A stretch of 64,000 bases of DNA from Rhytidiadelphus loreus (GCA_947034895.1 OX344763.1:66793093-66857092); one strand, 5' to 3'. Shown: positions 1-10,896, counted from the stretch's first letter. Numbers and translations are program-made. Notes: generated from the sequence alone by a model not told the origin.

Positions 1-566
1 CCTCCGCTCGCTGCACGCTGCCGATCGAACTCGGAGTCCATCTCCATGCCCTCATCAACCGGAAACTCATTGACAGGTGCAGCCGGTACATTGGACCCTA
101 CAGGTGCAGAAGAACTCGCAGGCGTTGTGGTTTCTATAGTTGTAGTGGTCCTTGCACGCCGAGTGGACCTAGGAGGGGCAGCCGGCTCCGTCGCCGTTTC
201 CTCAACCGCAGGATCGGTTCTATCAGTGGGTGTGACTCCAGGAGAGGCCATCCACGTGAAAATCTGGAATGTGTTTGTTCCATACTCGTCGATACCCTCG
301 ACGACGGGGTCAGATCTGGGTTCCGGTCCATCAGTCTCCCTGTCACTATGAACCGCCAGAGACACGAGACTCATCGGTGGCGATGCGAGGGGGCTCGAGT
401 CATCTGCGACAGGTTCACGCGTAGGTGGCTTCTCATACAGCATCGAATAAGGTGAATTGGACATCATGAAATCATTTTTGTCCATCTTATTAGCCAAATA
501 TGAGACGCTGAGGTAGGTCTTGACGTCCTCTTTATCTACAAATCCGTAGAAGAACGCTCCGAACAT
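1..566 (-). CDS. Tail exon of the element A minus-strand gene (partial, runs off left edge)
   Basis: An open frame runs on the minus strand from 566 to the window edge without a stop, about 188 codons. It follows an acceptor (TGTATGTGACAG at about 567-578 on the minus strand) and begins MFGAFFYGFVDKEDVK. The rest is low-complexity, rich in P, S, T and E, with a basic RSTRRAR stretch. It was picked out by frame continuity and the splice site, because no stop or complete ORF lies inside the window. Element B has a comparable S/P-rich, basic tail after its methyltransferase-like exon. Function unknown; it may be a disordered C-terminal region. The intron just upstream (567-763) carries two copies of the element A palindrome. 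Confidence 0.5.
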   Translation of the reverse strand, partial: MFGAFFYGFVDKEDVKTYLSVSYLANKMDKNDFMMSNSPYSMLYEKPPTREPVADDSSPLASPPMSLVSLAVHSDRETDGPEPRSDPVVEGIDEYGTNTFQIFTWMASPGVTPTDRTDPAVEETATEPAAPPRSTRRARTTTTIETTTPASSSAPVGSNVPAAPVNEFPVDEGMEMDSEFDRQRAASG

Positions 567-619
567 CTGTCACATACAAGATAGGACATCAACTTCGGTT
601 TAACAAGTAGAACAAGGGG

Positions 620-734
620 TATCCCCGATTCGAGGATAATTCCAATATGTGAAGCACACGAGATAGATGAAAAGACAAACCACAAGGACATTTGGAGTGA
701 AAATTTTGAGGGGCATATTCTCGATTCGGTGATA
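620..734. repeat. Element A palindromes inside the last intron of the minus gene
   Basis: Two copies of the roughly 19-bp palindrome lie in the intron 567-763: TATCCCCGATTCGAGGATA at 620-638 and TATTCTCGATTCGGTGATA at 716-734. They match the copies upstream of both element A genes, which ties this left part to element A. Confidence 0.7.
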
Positions 735-763
735 ACAGAAGCCAATGTGGCAATGACTTATAC

Positions 764-861
764 CTTCGCGGCCAGCATGAACTTGGCTCCAATCTAGATG
801 CCCAAAACGTTTTCTTTGGGCTGCGCAAATTGTCGTACGCGTAATACTGTAGTAAGCGCTC
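764..861 (-). pseudogene. Displaced fragment of the methyltransferase-like exon of element A
   Basis: The minus-strand frame here reads SAYYSITRTTICAAQRKRFG and then HLDWSQVHAGRE before a donor site (GAAG|GTATAAGT at about 763). The TTICAA..RFGHL string looks like the end of motif I and the following strand of a beta-class DNA methyltransferase (the family pattern is G-T-T-x-x-A-A-x-x-x-G-R). In element B the matching exon ends SGFAGGKLTCAAM followed by a donor site, so this is the equivalent stretch. It is cut off from the rest of its exon (which stops at 4236) by the 866-4223 insertion. The reading frame across the joint is not intact, so the gene is probably dead. Confidence 0.4.
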
Positions 862-865
862 TTAA

Positions 866-1933
866 CCACAAAAACGTGGCAAGATGACACGGAATATCGT
901 CCCAGGGAACCCCAGAGGGTGTTCTAAATTCCGTCTAATCCGGTTTATTGTAACTACTTCAATTTTCACTCCCCAACCGGATTCTATCTCTATCCGGACT
1001 CTCAACCGGATCCAGATTATCACAAACACCAGATCCGTAGCTTTAACACACGGTTTTCGATACCTCTGTTTTACCTTCAGAGGGTCCTCACTGTCTTTTC
1101 CGGAGGGGTAAGGACAACACCACTCCTTGTATTTCACTAACTCTAACTTCCTAATGACACGTACCCAAAGATCTTTCTGTCACAAACAAGGAACAGACTA
1201 GCTGACCCTCACAACTTCGGATTTCTCCAGAAGCAGGTCACTCAGAATACAACCCGACTCCCCTTGCTACAACGACAAATACAAGACTTACCCGGAAACT
1301 GAGATGGGGTCCGGTACTAGCACTTCAACTTGTGTTTTGCAGATGGACGGAACTTTCCGGGTGAGCGGGGGTTTTCCACAGACGGTTGCTTATCTCCGCA
1401 CGGAACCCTCCCTGGCCTTCCGGACTCGCACCCACACCACCAACGCCGGACTCCGCACAACTTCCTACACACGCTAGAACTGCTTCCCTGGACAACACAC
1501 AGTTCACAGACCCGGGAAACCCTGAATCCGGACTCCTCCTTACCACCTCTCTACTCTATAGCCAAAACCTTCAAGCAAGCGCCCAAGCAACCTTCAAACT
1601 CCCAAAGAACAGGAAACCAAGGACCCACAAAGAAAACTAAGGCAATGAGTAAAAAGACAATAAAAAAATGCACACATATATTTACTGCTCAAAATAAGGA
1701 ATAGCAAGAAAAGGAATCCAAGACCACAAGCGGTCCCTTCCTTTTATAAGCAAAACAACATGCCGTAAAACCCGCGGAAAGTGCCACTAAACACCATCCT
1801 AAACTGCCCTAAAAATCCGGGTGGATAAGTTAACTAAAACTTATCCCTGAAAATCCGGAATCCGGGTTCTGACTAAGACCCGGAACTCTAAGTCTAACAA
1901 AAAGATAACTAAAAACACTATCAGTCTAACTAT
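866..1933. other. 3' flank of the 548-aa ORF inside the inserted element
   Basis: This stretch is CCGG-rich with short open frames that have no homologous or compositional support. It probably contains the untranslated 3' region. No gene was recognised. Confidence 0.3.
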
Positions 1934-3580
1934 CTACTTTCCCTTCTGCTGTTTCTTTGAACTACTGTCAAACCCTAACTGCCCCCGGGTGCTGGTCTTG
2001 CCTTGGGGTCTACGGAGGGACGCTCGGGTGATGATCGACGTCTTCCAGACCGGAGGACTGTCAGAATCCGTCTCGTCCGTATGGACGAGAGACCGGTCCG
2101 CCTTCTCCAACGACTTCGGATCTTCCGCCACTTCTGCTTCTTCTGCTTCCGGTTCCTTCGCTTCCGCCTCCTCCGATATCTTGATGGGATCCGGTGTAGG
2201 TAAGGGCATCGGTGGAGTAGGTTCGATATCCTCGAACTGCTCCGGATACGTCCGTGCCGGATTCTGGACAAGGTCGATCCGGGCATCCAAACTGCTCCGG
2301 ACCGGCATATCCTGTCCCAGAAATCCGGATGAAGGCCCCCCTTGAGTGACGATGTTTATCAGTGACCCAAACTGACCTGTCCGTTTGATGGGCGAGATGG
2401 GAGGTTGCGTTGCCGGAGTTGCGATGACATCCGGAACTTCCGGAAATCCCCCGAAGTCGAGAGGCTTGTTCGGATCCATGTTCGTCATCATGGACCGGAA
2501 CTCCTTCAACGATGCCTCCATCCTTCCGGACATCTCCACCATCACCCGGACTATCTTCGTGTTGGTGAGGGCCGCGGACGTCTTCTGCATTTCGTCATAC
2601 AGCGCCGCCTTGTGGTAGAGATCCGCCGGACTGACCATCCATTTCTGGAAGGTCTGGAACGCTTGGTACGCCTTCTGCGTCGCCCCTTGAGACTGGTGCA
2701 GCTCTTCTTCCGTCCAGATCAGCTTCCCCTTGAGCGCGTCCCGTTCCGTCTTCAGGTTCCAGATTTCCGTCCTCATCTCGTTCCATTCCGACTCGGCCGG
2801 TAACGCCTTCAACGCGTCCACCAGGTTCTCCGGTTCGCACTTCACCACTTCCGCGGACCGGAGTACGATCTCCGTGAGCCTGTCGTGGTAATCCTTGGCG
2901 GTCCGGATCCAGTCTTCTCCGCACTCGAAGAAGCGGGGTCCTTCCCACTGTTGTTTATCCTGGATGAGAAAGGGACCCGGGAGTTTACCTCTGGAAGCCG
3001 GAAGTGTCGACTTCCGTCTTTTGCTTCCCGACGCCTGCTCCCGTTCCTCCTTCTCCCTTTGCTTCGGTTCCGGTTCCGGCTTCTCTTCTTTGATCTCCGG
3101 CTTGACTTCCGGCTTGGCTTCTTCCTCCTCATCCTCAGACTCCTGCGTTTCCTGCTCCTCGTCGTCAGAGCAGTGGCATTGGAGCATGATGAGCCCGGTC
3201 TCGTAATCCGTCGCCTCGTCTTCCGTCAAGAGTTCCCGGTGCTGGTACAGGTGGAGTAGGTACGTGCTGAGCGGATTCGGCTTGTTCTTCGCCAAGTTTC
3301 CGGTGCAGCGCCCCACCACGCTCGCCACGATCCGGCCCCAGTTCACGACCCGGTCTTGAAACGCCCCGAAGATCGTGTTGGCCATGGTTACCGTAACCCG
3401 GGAACTCTTCTCCGGGTACAGAATCGGAAGCAGGAACCGCAGCAGTCGCCTGTGCCTCTCGTCCCGGCAGTCCTTGATCGCGTAGCCCTCCTTTGCGTGT
3501 GGTGGGTTCACGAACTTGTGCTGGTGGTACTGGTCCGTCCGGGCAGCGAATCCGCTTCCGGTTTGGGAGAACCCGTACAC
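1934..3580 (-). CDS. Uncharacterised 548-aa transposon-borne protein
   Basis: The 548-codon frame is intact, with no internal stop. The N-terminal 130 residues look structured (starting MYGFSQTGSGFAARTDQYHQ, with a DERHRRLLRFLLPILYPEKS segment). Then come an acidic stretch (about residues 135-160), a K/E/P charged region with a basic GSKRRKS patch, a central coiled-coil-like segment (about 250-340), and a proline-rich and acidic tail. It has no zinc knuckle, protease or polymerase motif. It resembles the gag-like or 'plant mobile' proteins that accompany plant transposons, but I do not recognise the family. Codon use is GC-rich, unlike its neighbours, which suggests a recent insertion or selection on the insert. 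A TATA box lies about 355 bases upstream. Confidence 0.6.
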   Translation of the reverse strand: MYGFSQTGSGFAARTDQYHQHKFVNPPHAKEGYAIKDCRDERHRRLLRFLLPILYPEKSSRVTVTMANTIFGAFQDRVVNWGRIVASVVGRCTGNLAKNKPNPLSTYLLHLYQHRELLTEDEATDYETGLIMLQCHCSDDEEQETQESEDEEEEAKPEVKPEIKEEKPEPEPKQREKEEREQASGSKRRKSTLPASRGKLPGPFLIQDKQQWEGPRFFECGEDWIRTAKDYHDRLTEIVLRSAEVVKCEPENLVDALKALPAESEWNEMRTEIWNLKTERDALKGKLIWTEEELHQSQGATQKAYQAFQTFQKWMVSPADLYHKAALYDEMQKTSAALTNTKIVRVMVEMSGRMEASLKEFRSMMTNMDPNKPLDFGGFPEVPDVIATPATQPPISPIKRTGQFGSLINIVTQGGPSSGFLGQDMPVRSSLDARIDLVQNPARTYPEQFEDIEPTPPMPLPTPDPIKISEEAEAKEPEAEEAEVAEDPKSLEKADRSLVHTDETDSDSPPVWKTSIITRASLRRPQGKTSTRGQLGFDSSSKKQQKGK

Positions 3581-3935
3581 TTCCGCCCACAGTTCCTCCG
3601 TCCACTGGTCCGGATGCCCACGTACGGTCTGGTCGTACTAGTTCGGAGCACCTGCCGCCAACTCCCGGAGTACCTGGTCGCTCTAGATGTTCCAGGGTTT
3701 CTTCAGCAGACCTGCACAACCTAACACAACCAAATCGTCCTCTAAATGCCGCAAGTGCAGCAGATCTTCCGGATATACTGGACTAATCTTCCGGGCTGGT
3801 ACCGTATACCAAGTATTAACCCCTGCCATCCGTCTCACCTCTCCTATCGCGGTAACCCTAACTCACCACACTTTCTCTCACTATCAGCCAGATGCGGAGC
3901 AATTGAAAGAGGGCGAGAAATGAGGAGGAACTCGG

Positions 3936-3944
3936 TTTATATAG
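3936..3944 (-). promoter_or_regulatory. TATA box for the 548-aa ORF
   Basis: The minus strand reads CTATATAAA here, upstream of the start codon at 3580. A transcript would begin near 3905 and have a leader of roughly 320 bases. The interval 3581-4223 holds no other coding signal that I can see. Confidence 0.45.
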
Positions 3945-4235
3945 AATTCCTGCGCCCAACGTTCACTGTAACGGGAACGCAGGCTACGGAACGCCGTAAC
4001 GTATCCCTAGTCTACCATCGCAAGCTACTGAATTTAATGCCTGCGTTCCGGGTTCCTGTGTTCCGGCTCCTGAATCCGTCCACCCGGATGTCAAGTTCCG
4101 TCATCCTTCCGTACTGGTTCCGGAACGAAGTCTAAACTAATTCTAAGTATTTATTTGTTTCCGCTAGTCTATGCCTAAACTAATTTTTTTCAATTTTTAT
4201 CTATTTTAATTTTTCTTAGTCTATTAAGGTCCGTA

Positions 4236-5516
4236 CTAAGCTATTATGGATTCCGACACAAATAGCTGCAAGATATCAAGGTAGAATTCCATTCGGAGTT
4301 CGGAGGCTTCGAATCTCCACTTGTCCTCCGTGTTCCTACCAAATTCGTAGTAGTACACGTTGTGGTCGGACGTCACGTACCTCGTCTTGAACAAAGTTCG
4401 AGCCGCTTCCGCAAATTTGTTTCCTTTTTTGAAAAGGAAAAGGAGTGGCACGTCTGGAGCGGTCGCGCGCGTTGAGATGTTGTCTAGCAACTCTACTCTG
4501 CTCGGCACGTACTTCGACAGTGCACACTCATACTCGTTAAGGTGCAGACCTACAAAAACTGATGCAGTCTTGATATCGTCTCTTCGCTTCAAAATGAATA
4601 GCCACACGTTTGGCATTGTCATTTCTGGCTCGAGTTTATCCTTCAGGAAGTGGAGGAAGGGCTCCATGGGATTTCCTCCTTGTTTGGGGATAGGGATCTC
4701 TCTCATATCCACGACAGCAAGGTTGATTTCCAAGGGGTGGTATTGGTAACTGGAGCTCGTCATCAATGCCTTGGCATTGTAATCTATCCCCCTGATCTTA
4801 ACACCTCCTGTTGGTTCAGGGAGTTGATACTTGAGCTTCATGAACCGGACAAACATGTGAAGGACCTCGGGGAACTGCTTCTCGAGATCCTTCGCCCGCT
4901 TCAGCCATGCATCGTTGCGCAAACGCCGCTTGAAGTACTCTGCCTTCGGGTGCGTGAGCAGGAAATCCCACGAGGCTGAAGTGAACCTGTGCCTTGCCTT
5001 CCAAGAGTGCCACGTCTCATGGACAACATCACCTGCACTATTAAAAAGTTTTAAGGCGGGTTTGATTGCCATCAAGTCCTGAAGCACAACTTTCTTGCGC
5101 TTCCTCCTATCCACCCAGTCTTTGTGCGTCATATTGTCAGGAACAATAAATTTGGGAATCCCAACGGAAACTTTTGGGTACAAAGCCTTCCGCCCAGGGG
5201 TTTGACCGATCAGGTGCTGAGCATTGACCCCGTAGTCTTTGTCAGTGAAGTGCCCAAAATGTTTGAAGAACTCTCTTTTCAGAGAGTGATTCTTGAGCTT
5301 GAATCCCTTCACGTCCTTGTGCATTGTTAGGTAGAATGGATCAATCAATTCGCCCTCGAAGTGCTTCGTGAGAAACATCTCCCACATTGCCCAAAGATCA
5401 TTAGGCAACGTAATGATCTAGATTTCAGGTTTCAAATCCGCGGTTCCATTAATTAAGGCACCATCCCGCTCGGGATTTATATTCTGAAACCTCTCGATTA
5501 CCGCGTCAGTAAAACT
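4236..5516 (-). pseudogene. Degenerate methyltransferase-like exon, element A
   Basis: The exon starts after an acceptor (GGATGTTGCAG|AGTTTT at 5517) and reads to a TAG at 4236. It aligns along its length with the element B exon 19430-20776: GELID versus GELIN near the start, VVDMREIP versus VIDFRNLP in the middle, and a shared SELRMEFYL / TELRMEFYL near the end. The order of a V[IV]D strand, a later hydrophobic strand pair, then the tail resembles a permuted (beta-class) DNA methyltransferase in which DPPY has become DMRE, so it is probably not catalytic. One in-frame TAG lies at 5418-5420. The 3' end is cut by the 866-4223 insertion. The fold assignment is an inference. Confidence 0.45.
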
Positions 5517-5578
5517 CTGCAACATCCGATAACAGAGATTGTTAGAATGAGTAAATTATACTGAATGTCCTGAACAGG

Positions 5579-5784
5579 TTATCCTCGACTCGAGGATGAG
5601 GTCTAACTAATTGGAGTCAGCAAATTATCACTTGCTAACTGAAAAAGACACTTTAACAATTGTTATTTGGTATTAGGATTTTCTACTTGCTAAAGCCTAT
5701 TTATTTCTTGTTGAATGATCAATGAAATTGATTATTCGATTGATTATTCGAATTGACGGTACTTGTGATCACCGAGTCGGTGAT
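5579..5784. repeat. Element A palindromes inside the intron between ParB-like and methyltransferase-like exons
   Basis: The intron 5517-5797 carries TTATCCTCGACTCGAGGATGA (one copy at 5579-5599) and a nearly perfect TGATCACCGAGTCGGTGATA (5766-5784). Elements B and C carry their own, different palindromes in the corresponding intron. Confidence 0.7.
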
Positions 5785-5797
5785 AATGTGGCTGTAC

Positions 5798-6712
5798 CTT
5801 GAAATTGCTCAGGTGAAACACTGCTTCATTCTTCCGTGTCTGAGCTTCGCTGCGGGTGTCTGTTGGACGCTTGTAGGCCATCCATATTTGCCTGCAGCTG
5901 ATCATTTGGTTCCCCCATGTTGGTTGGGCGTGGTTCAAATGATTAGTGATGTTGTAGAACTTTGATATACCCCTGAGCTTAGCAGGATCGAGAGTCCAGA
6001 CAATGTAAGCATCCCATCTCTGAAGCTCTACCTTCCTGGCCTCTCCACATCCTCCTTCCTGGAGTTCTTGGGAAGCTGTAATACTGTGCTGGCCGTTGAT
6101 AATCATGAATCGACCATTCTTTATATCATCCCACTTCTCAGGTTTTTGTTTCAGTAATCTATTCCTGCCGTCAACTGGTGTGAGGCAGAGCTTCTGCCGT
6201 TGCTTGATGTCAATGTACTAAATGAGTTCTTTCTTGTTGGCATCGACAATGTCCCGTTGTAGGATCCGAATGACATACTGGGGAAGAGCCAGTATGCATT
6301 GGTCGATGTCAACCTGCAAGGATTGATCATTGAATAGGAAGCAGTTCTTGTGCTCCGCCCAGAAGTTCTTTTGAATCTCTGCAAACTTCTCATACTCAAG
6401 CACTGGAGTTGACGATGTGGTTGGACCGGCCGACACTGTCGTCAATGCTGATCCCGAACTACCTACACCTGCAGGCCCACCCGGAAGACTTTTCCTCCGT
6501 TTCTTGGATGGCCCTGCTTCCTCTGAGGGTGCTGAGTCTCGTTTTTGAGGCTCGGATCTGGTTTGTCCTGGCCTAATAGCTCTCCCTCGTGACGCCCCCC
6601 CGACAGATGTTGATGGGGTGCGTGACTCGGCCTCCTTCCGTCTACCCGTAGCAGTGCCGCGACCTATTGCCGGCTCCGGCTCTACGTTCTCTAGTGCGTA
6701 GCGGTCTAGCGT
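5798..6712 (-). CDS. ParB/sulfiredoxin-like domain exon, element A minus gene
   Basis: The exon begins after a predicted 75-base intron (6713-6787, GT..CTTTCAG) and ends at a donor TTCAAG|GTACAG (5797). It encodes a disordered R/S/P-rich linker with a nuclear-localisation-like GPSKKRRKS, a conserved block (EYEKFAEIQKNFW), and a domain with FMIINGQHSITA. The strand-then-GQHS-then-helix pattern recalls the G-x-H-R motif of ParB N-terminal and sulfiredoxin folds. Elements B and C carry YIINGQHSVDA and YIIGGQHTVEA at the same place. An in-frame TAG at 6218-6220 lies between the linker block and the GQHS domain and may be a nonsense mutation or mark an unrecognised intron. The nucleic-acid-binding role is inferred. 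Confidence 0.45.
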
Positions 6713-6787
6713 CTGAAAGATAATGCGCAGTCTAGTGGCAATTGACTTCGCCGTAGTGTTCAACCATGGAACGTATCATGATTTCAC

Positions 6788-7219
6788 AAATTGGTCGTTG
6801 AGGGACTCCATTTGTGATCCCTTTAGGAATTCCATTAGGTTATTGAGATCGAACTTTGCGTGGTTGGAATTGACGTCGATTACAATGGAATGGGAATGAT
6901 CCCCAGGATTCCCTTTGTCGTCGCATTCACGGAGCACGAGGACAACGTAGTCTTGATTGTGCTCTTCAATTAAGGTGACCTTCTCCTTGATGTTCCAAGG
7001 CATGTAGGTAGTAGTCCCTCGGACATGGTAACGTAGGAACACGTAATTCTTGAATCTATTTACCCCGAATGACCACGTCGAGATGTAATCTTTGAACTCC
7101 CACAGTGTGCCATAAGTGTCCTCCATCTCGGCAATGAAGGGTTCGTCCTTGACAGGATTCTGAAAGGGAAGTAGATGGTGCCCACTTGCCGAGTAGTCGT
7201 ACCCATCTGTTGCTTCCAT
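6788..7219 (-). CDS. N-terminal domain exon, element A minus gene
   Basis: The start ATG at 7219 (MEATDGYDYS) follows an acceptor (CTCTGATTGCAG), so a leader intron is likely. The domain is about 144 residues, with alternating strands typical of a small beta-rich fold. A shared block LWEFK...TWS...Y matches element B (YWEFK...SWS...Y at 21919-22372), which makes the two clearly homologous. The TGA at 6776 falls in the predicted 75-base intron and need not be a nonsense codon. No family was recognised. The promoter side (7269-7759) carries five element A palindromes. Confidence 0.5.
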
Positions 7220-7268
7220 CGTTAGTTACCTGCAATCAGAGTACATGTTGATCTGTCATTTTCAGATA

Positions 7269-7759
7269 TTATCGTCGATGCGAGGATATTGAATTCTATT
7301 GGTCGTAGTTATTCTACTCCTCGTCAGTTTCTTTATCCCCGACTCGAGGATATCAATATTCTTTCATTCGTAGTTTTGTAGTTCTATTATCACCGACTCG
7401 AGGATACCGTTATTCCCATTTTCAGAGATTTTACTGAGGATTCATTGGATTCGTTTTAGTATTCAGGTGTCACCCTAATGTTTATGTTGGTTGTTGTCAT
7501 GTTGAATTTGTATTATTTTATTATGTTTTGGTACCTATACTTTTCGGATTATTTTCTTTTGTACTATTATATTTTTTTTTATTGGATAATGATTTTATTT
7601 GTTGAATGAGTGTAAAAGGTATCGGTTTGCAAGTTATCCTCGAGTCGGGGATAATTTACAGAGTATTGTTATCGTGTTTTCTTCATCGCTGTCTCAGTTT
7701 GCTCTCGTGTGACTACAGCATGCGTTTGATGGGTGGGTTTTATCGTCGCATCGGGGATA
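7269..7759. repeat. Element A palindrome cluster upstream of the minus gene
   Basis: Five copies of the palindrome sit at 7269-7288, 7333-7352, 7387-7406, 7634-7653 and 7741-7759, for example TTATCACCGACTCGAGGATA. They lie in the leader or promoter of the minus gene. The half-sites differ by compensating or single changes around a conserved CGASTCG core. Confidence 0.75.
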
Positions 7760-8621
7760 TATTTGTAGATCCCTGTATGTTAATGTTGTCGCTTTTTGGA
7801 AATTCTAAACCCTAATTTGGTTGTCTAAACCCTAATTCGTATTCCAGCAAATACCTCACAGAGCAGTTTGTCGAAGCTTGTCAAAGCTGGTGTGGCAAGC
7901 TGGTCCAAGCTGGTGTGCGGAGCTCCTCAATGTCCTGAAAATCCTCAGAAGACCTCCCAGCTTCACGTACTACACAAAACGGAAAATAAAATTGAGTGCT
8001 CATATAGAAGATCTCGACGTTTACACGAAATGAAGAACTAAATCAAAATTGAGCGCTCAGAAACAAGATCTTCACGTTCACAGCAAATTTGAAAACTTGA
8101 ACGTACAATTTCTTCTACACATTGGAACACTGGTTCAAAACATTCAAGAAAAAAACTGTGGTTGCATGCTAGGGAGGAAACTAGTGAACCGGCAGCAAAT
8201 AAAGTACCAAATCCATTCAATTTCTCCATTGTGAATCATTGCGCAGACAATGGATACAAATTCTTGAAAAAGCAGTCAACACAACAGAAAATGAAAACAA
8301 ATTCGTCGCCACCACCACCACCGATGGACTTGAAACTTGCTTGAAATTCACAGCCTGCTTGAGCTTCCGGTAAGAAACTCCTCACCTTCCTCCGACCTAC
8401 ACCGGCAGTCGCGCTCGTTGCGGGACTGAACCCATCACCTCATGGCACGAGCTAACGACATTCAAGCTTCACCCTAAGAACATGAACTCCCCAAAAAATG
8501 CGGACAAATGAACTCCCTACTTCGCTGCGGAAACATGAACTCCCCATGAACTCGCTGCAGAAACTTTAACTCGCTGCGGAAACATGAAATTTCCACGCAA
8601 ATCAAACGGCAAAAAGACATA
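7760..8621. other. Non-coding centre of element A, proximal part
   Basis: It contains telobox-like AAACCCTAA strings (about 7807-7833) and repeated AAGCTGGTGTG units (about 7876-7920). No supported coding frame was found. Comparable telobox and GAGCTCCT-rich sequence lies upstream of the minus genes of elements B and C. Confidence 0.3.
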
Positions 8622-8775
8622 CCTGAGAAATCAACGTTGAAGCCGCGCTATGCTCAAGCTCCGTTGAGTCTTCCAAGCTGCACTGACCTGAGAAATCAAC
8701 GTTGAAGCCGCGCTATGCTCAAGCTCCGTTGAGTCTTCCAAGCTGCACTGACCTGAGAAATCAACGTTGAAGCTG
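8622..8775. repeat. 65-bp tandem repeat, about 2.3 copies
   Basis: CCTGAGAAATCAACGTTGAA recurs at 8622, 8687 and 8752, exactly 65 bases apart, with nearly identical sequence between. Minus-strand open frames across it are by-products of the repetition. Confidence 0.8.
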
Positions 8776-9080
8776 CACTGCACTGGCCAACAAGACGGAG
8801 CGCCAAGCCAAAACAACAAGACGGAGCGCCAGAACAACACGAACGAGGAGCAGGAAAAAAACGCAGAAGAAACTGATGAAGACGACGGAGCGCAGCAAAG
8901 AAACGTCGAAGAAAATGGACGGAGCACCAAACCCTAACGCGCCCGACGCCCGACACTGCCTGTGCCCGACACTGATACCCGACCTGATGAAATTGATACC
9001 CGTTGATACCCGACGTGATGAAACTGTTGCCCGCCCGGTTGACCCTTGATTCATACCCGCCCGAGGTAGATACCCCGGCC

Positions 9081-9200
9081 ATGTTGATATTGAAGACCAT
9101 GTACATGAAAACCTACCCCGACCATGTTGATATTCAAGACCATGTATATGAAAACCTACCCCGACCATGTTGATATTGAAGACCATGTACATGAAAACCT
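9081..9200. repeat. 43-bp tandem repeat, about 3 copies
   Basis: ATGTTGATATT.AAGACCATGT recurs at 9081, 9124 and 9167. The flanking sequence (about 8985-9080) has short GATACCCG motifs. Confidence 0.7.
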
Positions 9201-10188
9201 CCTCTTCTGTACGACACACAATGTTCGCTTTCAATCGAACCCTCCTTAATACAAAGGTCTAACTTCTTCATTGATATTTAACCCCTTAACAAATAGATTA
9301 TTTTTGAAATTTGAACACAGTTTTGTTTATACCTTTGTACAGTAACACCATTTACCAAAATTATATAAAATTGGACATAAAAGAAGGTTGTCTTTTGAAG
9401 ATTCAAGTATTACATTGGATGAATGACAGTGCAGTTGGATGAAACAACGCATGTAAGACGTTCATCATCCAAAATATAAACGTAAAAGCACTTAAGGGTT
9501 CATGTATGTTTTAACCTTTGATTGCGAACCACTTAGCCCTGTTACGCTACCGTGGACACTAAATGTCCAATGGTTGACAATGAATTTTTCTATATAGAAT
9601 AGATATGCAATTATTTATCCTCAGAATTCTATTAAGAAAAGGGAAAATCTTGTACAGTATTTTTACTTTAAAATAATACTTTTCTATTTATTAAAACAAT
9701 TGATTCCACAATAGTGATTTCTTTAAAAAAACGCCTTCAATCTCTTTCTAAAGTTAAGCAATCTGCGCATGAATTTCTGTGTATGAAGTATGAAATTTTT
9801 GAACCAGTCACGTATTAAAAAGATTGTCATTGGAAACATTTCATTTTTATGTAACTATTTTATTTCTACAATTGCCATTACTTAGAGTATTTGAAGACGA
9901 TAGCTAGTCAAAACCTATAGTTGATATTTATAATTTTTGAATATTGCTTTAATTTTAATTTTACTCCAATAAACCCTCAAATTACTCTATTGGCCCACTT
10001 CATAATAGAGCATGATTTTGTGTCTTGCGGGAAAAAACACATTGAAAATTTATAAAGTACCAAAATAAGATAAAGAACGTTTGAATTTGTTGTACTTTAA
10101 AGTGCATGATGTTCTCAAAAAATGTTAAAAAAAGAATCCAAGTTAGGCGTGTATTTAAGAAAATTAGGGAATGTAAAGGCAAGATCAA

Positions 10189-10290
10189 ATGTTAGTCCAT
10201 AATTCTACCAAATAAACTTTAGCCCTCCACATAAACAAAATGTTAGTCCATAATTCTACCAAATAAACTTTAGCCCTCCACATAAACAAA
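10189..10290. repeat. 51-bp tandem duplication
   Basis: ATGTTAGTCCATAATTCTAC and the following bases are repeated perfectly at 10189 and 10240. Confidence 0.8.
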
Positions 10291-10896
10291 ATTTGATTAT
10301 ACACTATTTTTATTTTTTAGAGGGATTTTGGCTCTTAATTATCTTTCATTGTGAATCCTAAATGTTTTTATTTTTTCTACTCTACATTCTACAATTAATT
10401 AGTCTCAAAGTCTCAATTGAAAAATATAAACCAATGAAATTGACTATTTCCAAATAAGTAAGACGTTGTTCTAAAGAAATTAGAATGAATTGATTATAAA
10501 AAATTTCAGAAACTACAACTTTTTAGAATCATAGATTTTATTGTTCAAAAAGGGCCTTCAGATAATTATACAAGAATGAAAATACTTTAAAATATAATTC
10601 TAAGCACATATAAACAATGCTAGTACCTTCTTGAAATTGAAGTTACACAATTTAGCTATCTTCAGCATGAAAGCCCAAATAATTAGGAGTTAGAGTGATT
10701 TCAATTTTTAACCAAGAAATCATAGAATGTGGAGGTGAGGTTGGAGAAAAACAAATTATTAGGTGTTTGAGGATTATTAAAAAAATATAGAGTTTGCATT
10801 TTTGGATTTAAAGTATAATTATAGTTACTTATTGTAACAAATAATTCAAATTCAAAATCAAACGTAAGTTAAATTAACTTGTTCCGTTTCACTACT

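Larger units (their letters stand above)
866..4223 (-). mobile_element. GC-rich element inserted into the element A minus gene
   Basis: The interval separates two halves of a methyltransferase-like exon (4236-5516 and 764-861). TTAA occurs at both joints (862-865 and 4224-4227), which could be a 4-bp target duplication, but no clear terminal inverted repeats or LTRs were found, so the limits are approximate. The interior is much richer in CCGG/TCCGG than its surroundings and encodes one long minus-strand ORF (1934-3580). No transposase, reverse transcriptase or integrase was seen, so it is either non-autonomous or reduced. Confidence 0.45.

Noticed and set aside
866..4223. Interpretation as an LTR retrotransposon
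   Set aside because: No long direct terminal repeats, primer-binding site or polymerase motifs were seen.
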